Assembly: GCA_020465985.1 (NCBI GenBank)
Contig: JAANYP010002048.1
Coordinates: 19,837 to 83,836 of the forward strand
Direction: 5' to 3'
DNA length: 64,000 nt
DNA from: Centrapalus pauciflorus
Lineage: Eukaryota; Streptophyta; Magnoliopsida; Asterales; Asteraceae
A program made the position numbers and the translations under genes. Positions 9,005-21,843 of this stretch are shown here, piece after piece. The notes under the pieces were generated by a model. That model had not been told where the DNA came from, did no database searches, and saw nothing but the letters and a program-made list of their open reading frames with translations. How positions within the stretch are numbered: the stretch's first letter is position 1; each line of letters begins with the position of its first letter.

Positions 9005-12000
9005 GTCTATGGATGTCTGGAATACGATAAGATCACCATTTAGAAGGTGTTTTATGATGGTCTTGGCCACACATTGTTCAGTATTGGCCAATTGTGCGAC
9101 AAAGGATTGGAAGTCAATTTTAATGGGAATAGATGCAGCATCAAATCTGGGGAAGGGAAGGAAATCCTAGCTGGAACTAGGAAGGGTAATTTGTACTCCA
9201 TAGACCTAGCAAACATAAATCTGAATGAGGATGTGTGTCTACTGTCCATGGCATCATCCAAAGAATCCTGGTTGTGGCATCGTCGTCTTTCTCTTATGAA
9301 CTTCAAAGAACCGACTAACCTTGCAAAAGGAGGCTTAGTAAAAGGTCTTCCAACTCTCCGATTTCAAAAGGAGCAGTTGTGTGTTGCCTGTGAGAATGGA
9401 AAAATGGTGAGGGCATCACACAAGTCAAAAGTTGAACATTCTTCAACTAGGCCTTTAGAGCTACTTCATAGGGATTTATGCGGGCCAATTCGAGTACAAA
9501 GCATCAATAAGAAGAAATATGTTTTTTGTGATCGTTGATGATAACTCAAGATATATATGGGTGTTTTTCTTCAGATCCAAGTCTGAAGCTACTGAGATGA
9601 TAATTGACTTCATACGCAAGATACAAGTCAAGTTGCAGCTTTCTGTCCAGACTATTAGATCTAATAATGGTATAGAATTCAAGATTAAGTCCTTAGGGAC
9701 GTTTCTCAGTTCTGTTGGAATTTCAAATGAATTTTCGGCTGCTCGTACTCCTCAACAAAATGGTGTAGTTGAACGACGAAACCAAACACTTGTTGAATCT
9801 GCAAGGATGATGCTAGCTTATCTGAATCTGACGTTGTTCTTCTGGGCTGAAGCTGTGGCTACTGCGTGTTTCACCCAAAACAGATCGATCATCAATAAAC
9901 GATTCGGAAAAATGCCATATGAGTTGATCAATAAAAGAGTTCCTAATATCAAATTTTTCCATGTCTGTGTTTGCAGGTGTTTTATCTTAAATGATAAAGA
10001 TAACTTTGGAAAATTCAATCAGAAAACTGATGAAGGAATTTTCATTGGATACTCAAAAGAATCAGTGGTGTTCCGAGTCTACAATAAACGCACAAAGATC
10101 GTCAACGAAAGCGTCAACGTTATATTTGATGAGGACATCGTAATGACTCCTGGACATGCCAGTTCAGGACCCGAGTATCAAAAGACGACTTCTATAAAGT
10201 CATCAGAGCTGAAAGAGGATATGGATGATATAAATAAATTGTTGAATTTTTTTTTGAAGAATACTTTGATAAGACCAAATCTGATGTTCTTATTTTGGTT
10301 CCTGACAGGGTTACTGAAGATCCTGAAGTAGTCTCAGATCATTCACATCAACCTATTTCTGAAGATACTAGAGATATTTCAACAACTGATGTACACATTC
10401 CCTCTGAAAGTGTTCAACAATCTCAAGCTCCAAAATTACAAGAAACTCCCTTTAAATAATCAAAACTTTGAATCCCCTACTTCAATTGATATTCTATCAA
10501 CATAAGAACCTATCCTCCGTCAACCCTACCTGGACTTGAATCCCAACCAACCCCAACTCCAACCTTATTCTCATTCTTTGAAATGGACAAGGGACCACCC
10601 ACCTGAAAACATCATTGGTGATCCCTATGCATCTGTTCAAACCCAGAGAGCTACCATTAACGAATGTCTATTCTCAAATTTTTTGATTAAGATAGAACCC
10701 AAAACGGTGAAAGAAGCTCTTCAGGATGCCGATTGGATAGTAGCGATGCAAGAGGAGCTCAATCAATTTGAGAGATTGAAAGTCTGGCGGTTGGTGGAAA
10801 GACTGAAAGACAAATCTATCATTGGCAAGAAGTGGATTTTCAAGAACAAGAAGGATGAACATGGTGTCATCATTCACAACAAAGCGAGACTCATAGCCAA
10901 AGGATATAGTCAGCAGGAGGGAACAGATTATGACGAAACATTTGCCTCCGTTGCCCGAATAGAAGCTATTACGATGTTTTTAGCATTTGTCGCACATAAG
11001 AATTTTACTGTAATGGATTTAAAAACTGCATTTTTGATTGAGGAGTTATAAGAAGAAGTATATACATATTAGCCAGAAGGATTACGGATCCTTCGAAGCC
11101 TGATCATGTATATATTTTAGATAAGTCACAGTATGGCCTTAAAAAAGCACCACGTGCTTGGTATGATGCCTTATCATTTTATCTTTTAAAATGTGGCTTT
11201 AATAAAGGTGCAGCGGACACTACCCTATTCATTAAACTTTAGGGTCTAGATATCATAGTATTACAGATATATGTAGATGATATAATATTTAGGTCTACTA
11301 ATACCGAATTTTGTAAAAAGTTCGCGTTTTTAATGTCCCAGAAATTTGAAATGAGCAGGATGGGTGAAATCAATTTTTTCTTAGGGCTACAAGTTAAACA
11401 ACTGAGTGATGGAATTTTCATAAACCAGTCAAAATATATTCAAGACATGTTAAAGAAATTTAACATGGTCAACAGTACCCCCCAATGAAAACACTCATAG
11501 CTCCTGATTCTAAATCAAAACTCGATGAGCACATTACAGGAAAACCTGTTGATGTAACTCATTATCGAGGAATTATTGGGTCATTAATGTACTTAACAGC
11601 GAGTAGACCTGATATTATGTTCGCTATATGTGTCTGTGCTAGAGATCAGGCAAATCCAAAAGAATCACATGTGGCTGCTGCGAAAAGAATTTTAAGATAT
11701 CTGAAGGGTACTCCAAACTTAGGTTTGTGGTATCCTAGGGAATCAACATTTACATTGAATGTGTTCTCTGATGCTGATCATGCAGGAGATAAAATGGACA
11801 CAAAGAGCACATCAAGAGCAGTTCAATTCCTTAGCGATAAACCCGTCTGCTGGTCATCCAAGAAACAGCACTGTGTGTCACTATCAACAGCTGAAGCTGA
11901 ATATGTTGCTGTATCATCATGCTGTTCACAAGTGCTGTGGATGACGAGTCAACTACGTGACTACGGGTTTACACCTCAGAAGATCCCAATCTATTGTGAT

Positions 12001-12219
12001 TCACAAAGTGCAATTGCTATAGCTTCCAATCCGGTGCAATATTCTAAAACAAAACACATCGACATTCAGTATCATTTTATAAAAATTTATGTAGAAAATG
12101 GTAATGTATAATTAGATTTTGTACCGACTGAATATCAACTAGCTGATTTTTTTACCAAAGTGTTAGATGAAAAAAGATTTAACTTTTTGGTATACAAATT
12201 GGGTATGTTAAATCGGTAG
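9005..12219 (+). pseudogene. Copia B+ pol: pre-integrase, integrase, RT, RNase H
   Basis: Aligned to B-, the frame begins after the protease DSG motif. The GAG_pre-integrase part (LWHRRLS, CVACENGKM) is at 9047-9538. Integrase follows at 9519-10331 with VDDNSR and RTPQQNGVVERRNQTL. The RT N-terminal half is at 10536-11051 (WIFKNKKDEHGV, DYDETFASVARIEA). Stop codons interrupt RT at about 11050-11240, while a YVDD-like motif can be read near 11270. RNase H is at 11485-12111 (TASRPDIMF, CDSQSAIAIA, KTKHIDIQ), and the frame ends with a stop at 12217-12219. At least four frameshifts or nonsense changes make it inactive. Confidence 0.9.
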
Positions 12220-12786
12220 ATTTAAAAATTCAGTTGTTACAAAATATAATTTTAATTTTATAATTTTTAACTTGATTTAATTTTTGTGTTAATCTCTTGT
12301 GATATCAATGTTTTAATTTATCTGAGATTTAACTGAATCGGATTGTCATGTGTAGGGGGAGCAAACTAGAAAATTTTATCTTATATTTTTATATCTGATA
12401 AGTTTGTATTTGCTTGATTGCAGGGGGAGCAAGCTTAAAAGATAATATTCATCTGAGGGGGAGCAACATTGCAAAATTCAAGAGCTACAAAGTTTTATAT
12501 TTTTTTTGTTTACTTTTGTTCTTTTTTTTTTTTTGGTTTGTTAAAAAAAAAATTTTTAGTTGTTATATCTTTTTATGTGTGTGTGTGTGATTTGTTACTT
12601 TTATATATATATGTGTGTTTTTTGTTAAATGGGTTTAATTCAGAAAAAGAGAGAATGGGCTTAATTTTTTTTAAAATGGGTCGGGTATTATTTGAAATTA
12701 GGTTTAAATTGAAATTCAAATTTCAATTTGAACTTTTCGAATTCTAACTACGGTACACCAACTTAAATTTCTCTCTGTCTTCAATC
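12220..12786 (+). other. B+ spacer, part 1, with three extra PPT-like tracts
   Basis: Non-coding. AGGGGGAGCAA occurs three times (12354-12364, 12422-12432, 12456-12466) just after pol. The corresponding place in B- has four related CTCCCCCT blocks (46230-46366, plus-strand reading). A T-rich stretch follows, and then the insertion point of A- after CAATC (12782-12786). Confidence 0.75.
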
Positions 12787-13388
12787 TGTAAGGTCTGCAC
12801 ACTACGGATCTATCTTGACGCGACACCTACCAACAAGTGCGAAATCCTCGTTAGCCGCTTGACGAATATATCACGCACACCGAAACACGGAGACTACCAC
12901 GGTGATAAACGAACAACTTAGAACGCCCCGACACGATGATTCTCTCCTCACGAAACTCTCTGATTGCAATCAAGTTCGAGATCGCCTTCTGCTAATCTGT
13001 CTGACCAATTCTGCAAACGTTTAATAATTAATCGAATTAACCCTTAATTATACTGACATATTCGAGTTTGTCTAGGACAAATTCGAATCTGGCCCAAGGC
13101 ATATTCGAATTTGTCCTTCTAGAAAAATTCGAATCTAGCCTAAGTTCAACCTCATCATTCAAACTTATGTTTGAACTTGTTTTATCTTATGTTTGAGTTT
13201 ATCTTTGAACTTTATGTTTGAACTTCTTGGAATACATTACACCAAGTTCAAACATACAAACAATCAATATCAAACAAACATAATCAAACATATATCAAAC
13301 ACTTGTTAATATTCAATATCAAGTAAGATGACTTACACAAAATGCTATCTAACCTTAGACTGCTATCGTCACACATGATGTACTAACA
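12787..13388 (-). repeat. 3' LTR of A-
   Basis: In element orientation it starts TGTTAGTACA and ends CCTTACA. It contains TTCGAA-type motifs, including an imperfect inverted repeat around 13061-13089. Confidence 0.95.
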
Positions 13389-13408
13389 TACTCCCCCTTG
13401 ACGATAGC
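13362..13408 (-). promoter_or_regulatory. PPT and PPT-spanning inverted repeat of A-
   Basis: The PPT reads AAGGGGGAG on the minus strand (13391-13399). The arms GCTATCGTC (13362-13370) and GACGATAGC (13400-13408) are identical to those of A+, with the same 29-base separation. Confidence 0.85.
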
Positions 13409-13429
13409 TTCTAACTATTTACATTTTGT

Positions 13430-16402
13430 CTAGCTACTTGAACCATATAAACTACTACCGGCATATAGACCTATATCTATACATATTCTAACTATCTTCT
13501 GGAACTTCCTAGCTTCACATCTCCATCCTTCGTGAAAGAAGATAGGCTGATCATGTAGCTTCTTCAGGTCATCCTTGGATAGATTTATTAAGTGTAATGG
13601 ATCATACACGCGCAAAATAACTTTGTCTTGAGTATCTTCCATCACGGCTTCAGCAGTTTCATTATCTACATACCACCACTTCATGTTACTTAAAACATCT
13701 TATGGCATCGACTTCATCGGCAGCTTCTTCAAACACTTTGCAGGCTTGTACACCATTCTGGCCCATGGCCTACCTGTATGTGGATCAATCCTTGTCTCAT
13801 CTTCCACTCTCTTTCCCGTCCTAGGCTTGAGTCTTTCAAATTTTCAGGATCGGCCCTCCTTTCTGATAATCTTGGCTATAACCTCAGCATAAGGATCCTC
13901 ACCTATATTGATTAACTCTTTCCATGCTAACTCCTTTACTTCTACCTTCGGCAATGTATTAAATACTCTGAGCGTCCGCCTAAGGTATTGAATTCCATCT
14001 CTTCTTTTCAGTATGAATAGCTACAGTTCTCTGTCGAAGAACCAGCTTATAATTCCACCTGATTGATTCTCGAAGCCCGGTACTCTCATTCTTCTTTTCA
14101 TCTTAGGCTCTGCCCTCTTTTCTTCCTTTTGGAACCATAGATTCAACAGTTCAGCCCTAGATGGCTATCTCTCATCTTCCTCTAGTTCGGAGTCTTCTAC
14201 TGAGGCCAGCTTGATCTCATCGATGTCAATCACATTGTGATTGTCTTGCACATATAGCTCAGTGATAGGCTGTGAATTTACGATCACTTCATCAACCTTA
14301 TCGTCTTCATCTTCTATCACTTCATCATCTGATTTCCAATCGGCTATGTCCTCTGGCACAAACTCCCCTTCCTCTAACTCTTCAATATCATCTTCAAAAT
14401 CAAATTCTATCTCTTCTTCTTCAATATCCATTAGAGCGTCAATCATCTTGCTCTCAATGGCCTTTGAAGAACTAGCCTCGCCTCCTTCAACTCTTGACTG
14501 ACTAGGCTCCCCCTGAACTTCAGCATGCTGAGCAGAAGAAAAATCTACTGGCTCACTATCTTTTTGTGCATCGGGATCATTGCCATCGTCATCTTCTCTT
14601 CTAATCTATTGAGCATCTCTGCAGCTGGTCTCCCCCTGAGCCTTAAGATTTTCATTAGCTGCTCGAGGAGGGACCTCATGATTCTGATCTCAGCAGCTTG
14701 ATCAGCGACAAATGTCTTCAATTCAATGTTTTCTTGATCAATTTTTGCATTATGCTCTTGAAGCTCGCTGACTGCTTTTGTGAGTTGGAAGATTTGGACT
14801 GTCTGGAAGTCGACTTTGCTTCTTAGCTCTGAGAAACAGTGGTTGTCTGTGAAGGTGGATGAAGTGGATGGAATTGATGTGATTGGTGACGGGGTGATTG
14901 GTGGTTGAATAGATGTTTGAGAGGATGGTTGAGCGGATGGTTGAGCGGATGGAATCTCAGGCTCTGAAGCAGAAGTAGACGAAGCTCCCTGCATAAACCT
15001 GTGCCTTTTGGCCCTTTACCTAGGCACTGAAGGAGTAGATCTTCAGCCTCAAAATCAGAGTCATCTTCATCTGAATCTCTAGATGCTCTCTTTTTTGTCT
15101 CCCTTTCACTTACAACAACCCTTGATCCATATCTGCCTATCCGAACAGACGGATTGACAGACTCAACAGGTGCTCTTTCAACTTCAATCTCCTCAGCTTC
15201 TTCTGATGATGACTCAGAGGTGGTCACTGCTTGACCCTCTACCTCTAGCTCATATTCATCTATGTCGCGCATAAGATCTTCAAGACTAGCTAGAGGCTCT
15301 AAGATTGTATCGACTAGCTCAGCTTTAATTTCTTCTTGTGCCTGAGTCCCTTGTGCCCAGATTTCCTCCAGAGTTTCCATTCGGGGATCAATTACTGGTG
15401 CCACACTAGAAGGACGCGCAGCGTCCGATGACGGACCTGCTTACACTTACTCTTGTACCCTGCTAGAGTTTGGCCTTGAAGCCTGAGTCGATCTATCTTG
15501 AGTTCTTGGCCTCCTTCTCTGTTGTGCTGGAGGGCGTTGCTGTTCTTGCTGTTGCTGTGGCTGTACTTGCTGCGGCTGCGGCCCTTCCTAGCCCAATTCT
15601 CACCTTCTGGGGCTTCAAAATCTGGATTTACCACGGCACCAAAAAGAGGTGCCTCCAGTGGTCTAACCACGTCAGCCCTAAGGGCGTTGTGTGATTGACA
15701 ATCAGCAAAAATTCGCTTATCGATCACAGCGACACTCTGGATATCCGGCAACTGCGACAGGTTGGGCAAAAAATGTCGAATCAGCATCATTACGAATCTC
15801 GGATACATCAGAAACCTTTCCCGTGCTGGAGCTGTTGTTTAATGAACAAACTCCGCAAAGAACATCTCGTAGTAGCTAAATTGCTTATTATAAACCAATG
15901 GGATCATCGCCGACTGCATCTTTGACACTATATTATCAAATCCGGCCTTTTTAGGTGCAAAGCACACCATAAAGACATGTGCTAAGTAGCTCCATTGGCC
16001 TATCAGACCACTCTTCATATATGAGGCTTTGGCGATATCCAGTCCATACCCCATTCTTAAAAAGGCTGCTTGCCTTATATCCAACGTGAAGTCAATCGGT
16101 CCTGCTTCCTGTTCGACCATCCCAAGCTGCAACACTCTTCGTACCATATCGGCAGAAAACACTAATGGCTGACCGCCAACCCTTGTCCTCAACACCGTCG
16201 GAGTCACTGTACAATCAACTTGCAGGTGATCCCAGAATTGTCTAACATATGGTAGCACAATCTGTACATTATGAGAAAGGGCATATGACACCCTGGAGTT
16301 TGCCAAGAAATCCACCATTTGTCGAAACGCCTGAGCTTTAGGAAGCTCTCGATCTGGCGAAACAACCATATTATGCTTTTGAAAGAAAGCTCTTTCCCCC
16401 AT
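13430..16402 (-). pseudogene. third ORF of A-, broken
   Basis: Homologous along its whole length to the intact ORF of A+. It starts at the ATG at 16402 (MGERAFFQKHN), preceded by GTGCAG. The N-terminal domain is open over 16402-15839. After that it is split into frames 15808-15392, 15404-14823, 14994-14545 and 14446-14165, with stops in the 14150-13690 part. The tail (KWWYVDNETAEAVME, VYDPLHLINLSKDDL) ends at 13430. The linker is again acidic with a Q-rich stretch and a coiled coil. It is inactive as a single protein, although the N-terminal domain alone remains open for 188 codons. Confidence 0.9.
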
Positions 16403-18473
16403 ATCTGCACATTAAAGAATAAAATATTAGAAGGGAAACAAAATAAAAATGAAACTTGTTTAAATCCAAATTTGTTTTATTTTGAACTTATGTAAGTTCA
16501 AAATCCAACACATATGAATTTTTACAAGTTTGACGTTGAAATTATTCAAACATTTCGATTTTTATAATAAACTCGAATGACATGTTCGAATTTGACTTGA
16601 ATTCGAGTTTGCTGACAAGTTCGAATTTACTGACAAATTCGAACTAGATGAACAAAGTCGAAGTCGGTCACTTTCAAACACAAAACCAAGATTTATACCC
16701 CATTAGACTTACAAAATTGTATTCACTAGTCCTAGTAGGTTCTAATCGAAGATATTTGTAACTTATTTGAAGTTTCACCGGTTAAACTTTGTGATTTTGA
16801 ATCACAAAGTTCAAAACCCTTAAAACTTCAAATTGAGTCGATTTTTGCTCAAATTGAGTCCTAAACTACCTAAATCTTGTATAATAATGATGTTTATACC
16901 TAGATTTGGTTATTGAATCGAACACAAAGGACAAAACTTCGATGAATAGATGAAAATTCGAAACGGTAAATTCGTATGATTAAGTTCGAAATCGCTCTGA
17001 GCAAGTTCGAAGAAACAAAATCGAATGTAGGTGACAATGAATGTTCACTGTTGACCTATATATACTAACCATGTTCGAACTTGTCTTAAATTCGACTTTA
17101 CTGACATTTTCGAATATTGATTCGACTTTATCTTAAAATCGAATTTAAATGAAAATTTTGAAATTCTTTGAATAAAATTCAACTTTTTCAACTTTTTCGT
17201 GTAACGGAACAAACTATGCAAAATTTTTCACTAAGCACAAGATTTTCACGCAGTGTTTGTTTATTCAACTAAAAATGCATCCTCAGTAACTTTGACCTTT
17301 TTCCTAAATAAAATAAAATGAAATAAAATAAAATAAAGTAAAGTAAAGTAAAAATAAGTTAAAATAAAATAAAGTAAAATTTTGCACAAAATTTAAACTT
17401 AAACTAATCTACAATACTATTAAAATTTACATCCTATACTTAACACTAACAGAATATTTTTGGCGAGAAAGTCAAAGAAAGGTTCAATCAGATAGCGGTG
17501 TCAAATACGCACTTCTAGTATTTTACTTTCACACTTAGGAATTTTTGATTCCTTTGATTGTTTGTCGTGACACAGATTTCTAGACGATTGTTGGTATTAT
17601 TTTCCATTTAAACATGTTACACTTTGGAATGTCCCTTGGCCTTTTTATTTATCAAGAAACTACCTTACGTGACTCATACTTAGACATACTTTTATGATCA
17701 AGGCATACAGACAATGATTATAACTTTTCGGTATTGCAAATTTTCTTTAGAAGGCAAACGTCGGACACAGTTCTGTATTTACATACAACAGAGTGTCTTA
17801 GTTTGTCTTACAGTTTATTTTAAAGCTAGCAAGACAGCGGTGACAGGTCTGTACCGACGTACAACAAAGCGACTTATCTTGCTAACTCAAGTCAAACCAG
17901 AGGCAACAGGTCTTTACTTAAATACAACAGAGTTACTTGTTTTGACTCTCAATTCAGTATCATGATTTTTCTATTCCTTTCTTTTCTTTAAGATGTATCT
18001 GATGTTGCTATACATCCCCCAGAAGATTTGCATACCTCATTTAGAATCAATGTCTGTATGTCTCTAACATAAAAATTAAGACCATTTGGTCATACATCTA
18101 AGTTAGTGACACGTCTGACTTTTTCTTGAATATTTTATTAGCCTTGAGACTCCCTTTGTGCATTATGCCTACCAACATATCAAACTAGATAATGTATAAC
18201 ACTTAGAGTTTTAGGTGCATTATGTGTGAAAGCTTAACACTTAGAGATTGTAACGACTGTGCTAATTTTCGTCACTTTGAACCTATGTATCTAAGACTTA
18301 ACTCGTTTTCTGATATTCTTTTTTTTTTTAACTTTTTATGGTTTTCTCTCTTTTTTCTTTTGTTGTTCATAAATAAGAGTAAAAAAATAAAATAACCTAC
18401 TAACTTACTATAAAAGGAAAGAATTCTACTGCTATAAAAAGAAATAAATTCTACTAAGGTCAAGTTACTCTGG
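16403..18473 (-). other. A- spacer between RNase H and third ORF
   Basis: Counterpart of window positions 1-1790. Non-coding, with the three hairpins (17764-17936), the pentanucleotide microsatellite (about 17310-17380), TTCGAA-type motifs (about 16560-17150) and a donor-like CTAG|GTATAA (GT at 16899-16898). The acceptor AG is at 16406-16405. Confidence 0.85.
17764..17936 (-). other. triple hairpin block of A-
   Basis: In plus-strand order: 17764-17797 (GACAC/GTGTC and TGTAT/ATACA stems), 17825-17886 (GCTAGCAAGA and TCTTGCTAAC outer arms around TGTAC/GTACA), and 17903-17936 (GCAAC/GTTAC outer stem; the inner stem is weakened by one change). The outer arms of the middle hairpin have one more base pair than in A+, inserted on both sides. 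Confidence 0.6.
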
Positions 18474-21400
18474 ATTACGCATTCCGTTTAGTTGAACTAA
18501 ATACTCAAAACGTGACTTATCAAAAGCTTTGGTAAATAAATCAGCATTATTATCGTCCGTACTTTTACCAGCTTAATTAAATTCTTTTCAGCACAGTCAC
18601 GTATAAAGTGGTGTCTTATGTCTATGTGCTTCGTTTTACAGTGTTTAACTGGATTATTGGTTATTGCAATAGTTGACTGGTTATCTATCCTATAGGAGTA
18701 TCAGTATAAGTCAAACCGTAGTCCCGCAATTGTTGTTGTATCCACAATACCTGTGAACAGCAACTACCCGCAGCAACATATTCGGCCTCGCACGTTGACA
18801 CGGCTACCGAAGTCCGTTTCTTGCATTGCCTGGAAACGAGCCTCCCTCCAAGGAACTGACAACCTCCAGTTGTTGACTTGCGATTCAAGCTGCATCCTCC
18901 ATAGTCTGAATCCGTGAATGCCTCCAATTTCAGATCACCCTCTGCGTGATACCAAAGTCCCAGCTTCGGTTTCGACTTGAGGTATCTTAGAATCCGCTTC
19001 ACAGCTTTCATGTGCATCTCTTTTGGATTAGCTTGAAACCTAGCACAAATACACACAGCAAACATTATGTCAGGTCCAGAAGCAGTAAAATACATGAGTG
19101 ACCCAATCATGGCCCGATATAACGTCGGATCCACATCGGTATCACTTTCTGTACCCGGTCCGAGATTATGATTCACTTGAATCGGCATGCTGAAGTGAGC
19201 TGTCAGCTTGGTTCCTTCCATCCCAAAGCGCTATCGAATGTCGTAGACATACTTCGTCTGATGAATAAACATGCCCTCCTTCCTCTGTTCGACTTGCAAA
19301 CCCAGAAAGAAGTTTAACTCACCCATAGCACTCATCTCAAACTTAGACTTCATCACCTTTTCAAAGTCTGTGCACATTTGCTCGTCTGATGACCGGAAAA
19401 TGATATCATCGATGTACACTTGTACCAGGATGAAATGTTCACCTTTTCTTTTCACAAACAGAGTACTATTTATTCTCCCTCTTTCAAACCCGTTGTCTAA
19501 AAGATGATTAGATAGCGTCTCGTACCATGCCCTTGGTGCTTGATGTAGTCCATACAAAGCCTTATCTAACCGATACACTCTGTCTGGATTCTTCGGATCT
19601 GTAAACCCGGGCGTCTGTTCCACATACACCAGTTCCTTCACTTTCCCATAAAGAAAAGCGCTCTTAACAACTAGCTGATAAACTTTAAAACCTTTGAAGG
19701 ATGCAAAACCTAGAAACAAACGGATTGCTTCAAGCCTTGCCACTGGCGCGAACACTTCATTGTAATCGATTCCTTCCTCTAGGTTGAAACCCTTTACCAC
19801 AAGCCTTGCTTTGTTGCGAGTCACTATACCCCGATCATCTCTCTTGCACTTACAAACCCACTTGGTTCCTATTGCAATTTCTCCTAGAGGTAATGGAACT
19901 AACTCCCACACTTCAAGTTTCCTGAACTGTGACAGTTCTTCCTGCATCGATTCAACCCAAGAGTTGTCTTTTAGTGCCATTTGCACATTTTTCGGCTCTA
20001 CTTGCGAGATGAAAAATGAGTAGAGGCAAGTATGAAAGGCTTCGGAGTCATTGATCATCGACAACAACACTGTGTTGTTATTCAAACTACTCCTAGTCCT
20101 CACACCAGCATTAGGATTTCTTATGATACTCTCAATAGGATGATTCTTATTAATCCTAGATGTTTCTATCTCGTCAACCCTAGGATTACCTCCCAAATTT
20201 GATCCTATCTCTCCTAACGGGGGAACGACTTAAGACTCTACATTTTCCTCCTCATGGACACTGTCTTCAGAGTTAGAACTTGTTGTCTGGTTTTCGTTTG
20301 TAGGAATTTCAGAATCATTTTCTGCTTGAGATCTATCTTCAGTTGTTGTAGGCTCGGAAGTTGATGGAAAGGTGGTCCTCGGAAAACTTTGACCCTCGTC
20401 ATTCAGATTTAATGACGACAAGTCCTGTTCAATTGTACCTGCATTTCCATCCAAATGAATGTTAACTGATTCAAACAATTTGTCATAATCAAAAATCCAT
20501 TCCGGACCAGTTTGGGTTTCATGTGTATAACTTGTAACATCAATGTTATACACAATCTCTAATGTACCATTTGATTTGTTAAAAACCCGTTTGTTTGGTG
20601 AGTTTGGCACATAACCTAGGAAATATCATTCGTCAGCCTTTTCACCAAACTTAGGTTGATGTTTTGTTTTCATTGACGTACATGGTACACCAAATGGTTT
20701 GAAGCCAGTTAAATTTGGTGGCCTTTTATTCAAAACTTCATAAGAGGTTTTGTTCAATGATTTGACAGTAAAAACCCTGTTTAAAACATGACACGCAGTA
20801 TTCACTGCCTCCCCCCAAAACATGGTAGGAAGCTTTGAATCCGAAAGCATGGTCCTTGCTGCCTCAATCAAAGTCCTGTTTTTCCGTTCGGCCACCCCAT
20901 TTTGGTGTGGCTCATAAGGTGCACTAAGTTGATGCACTATGCCCTTTGATAGGCAATATACACCAATAACCGTGTTTTTGAATTCTGTTCCGTTATCACT
21001 TCTGATTCGTTTAACCCGCGTCCCGTATGAGTTTTCCACTTGGTCTAAGAACTCGATGAGCTTGGCAGCCGTCTCGTCTTTTGTACCTAAAAAGAAAACC
21101 CAAGAAAAACGTGAGTAATCATCAGTAATAACCAAACAATATCAACTACCACCTATACTCCTTTTGTTGATAGGTCCGAAAAGGTCCATATGCAACAAAT
21201 CGAAAGTGGCAGCTATTGAGTTCTGAGTCTTGGACTTGTGTGCCTTCTTGTGTTGTTTTCCTTTCTTGCACGGTAGACACTTGTCCTCAAACTGAAAACT
21301 CTTCATGGGAACACCTTGCACCAATCCATTTTTAGTAATGTAATTCATCTTTCTCAGGTGCAAGTGTGCCATGCGTCTGTGCCATAGAACTGATTCAGTC

Positions 21401-21840
21401 TCTGAAGCCTTTGATAGTAGACACATTGGTCCCATCGAAGATTCCGGCTTGTTCATGTCGAGCATGTACAAGTCATTCTTCCTTGGAGCCCTCATCAGTA
21501 TCCATTCTCAGGTACTTTGAATCCCGGTTTCAGCACTAATGCCTCAGTATCAGTGAAAAATACTGAGTTCTTCTTATCACAGATTTGAGATACACTAATG
21601 AGATTGTGAACCAGTTTATCAACGTGATAAAGTTGATTTAGTTTGATAGTCCCATTAGTGACCACTCTAGTACCGGTGATATTCCCTCCTTTATTTCCAG
21701 CGAACGATACAAATCCCTTATTCCCTCGCTTGAAAGTCTGCGAGTAGACTTCTTTCCCCTGTCATGTGTCTGGAGCAACCACTGTCGACGAACCACTTGT
21801 TGTTTGGACCTGTAGTTATCTCCTGCACATGAAAGAAAAG
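18474..21840 (-). pseudogene. Copia A- pol: protease, integrase, RT, RNase H
   Basis: The protease motif WFVDSGCSRHMTG lies near 21740-21800. GAG_pre-integrase is at 21495-21142 (LWHRRMAHLHL, CLPCKKGK). Integrase is at 21135-20626 (VITDDYSRFSW, SDNGTEF, HQNGVAERKNRTL) and its C-terminal extension at 20610-20230. RT is at 20196-19231 (KARLVVKGF, YIDDI). RNase H is at 19221-18685 (SLMYFTASGPDIMF, CEAEYVAAGSCC) and continues in a broken frame to about 18474. In RT motif A the usual DVKSAF reads VVKSAF, so a catalytic aspartate is lost. Several stops and frameshifts separate the domains. It is a dead copy. Confidence 0.92.
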
Positions 21841-21843
21841 AGG

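Noticed and set aside
14241..14501. Serine-rich plus-strand frame of 86 codons
   Set aside because: Antisense shadow of the acidic linker in the A- third ORF.
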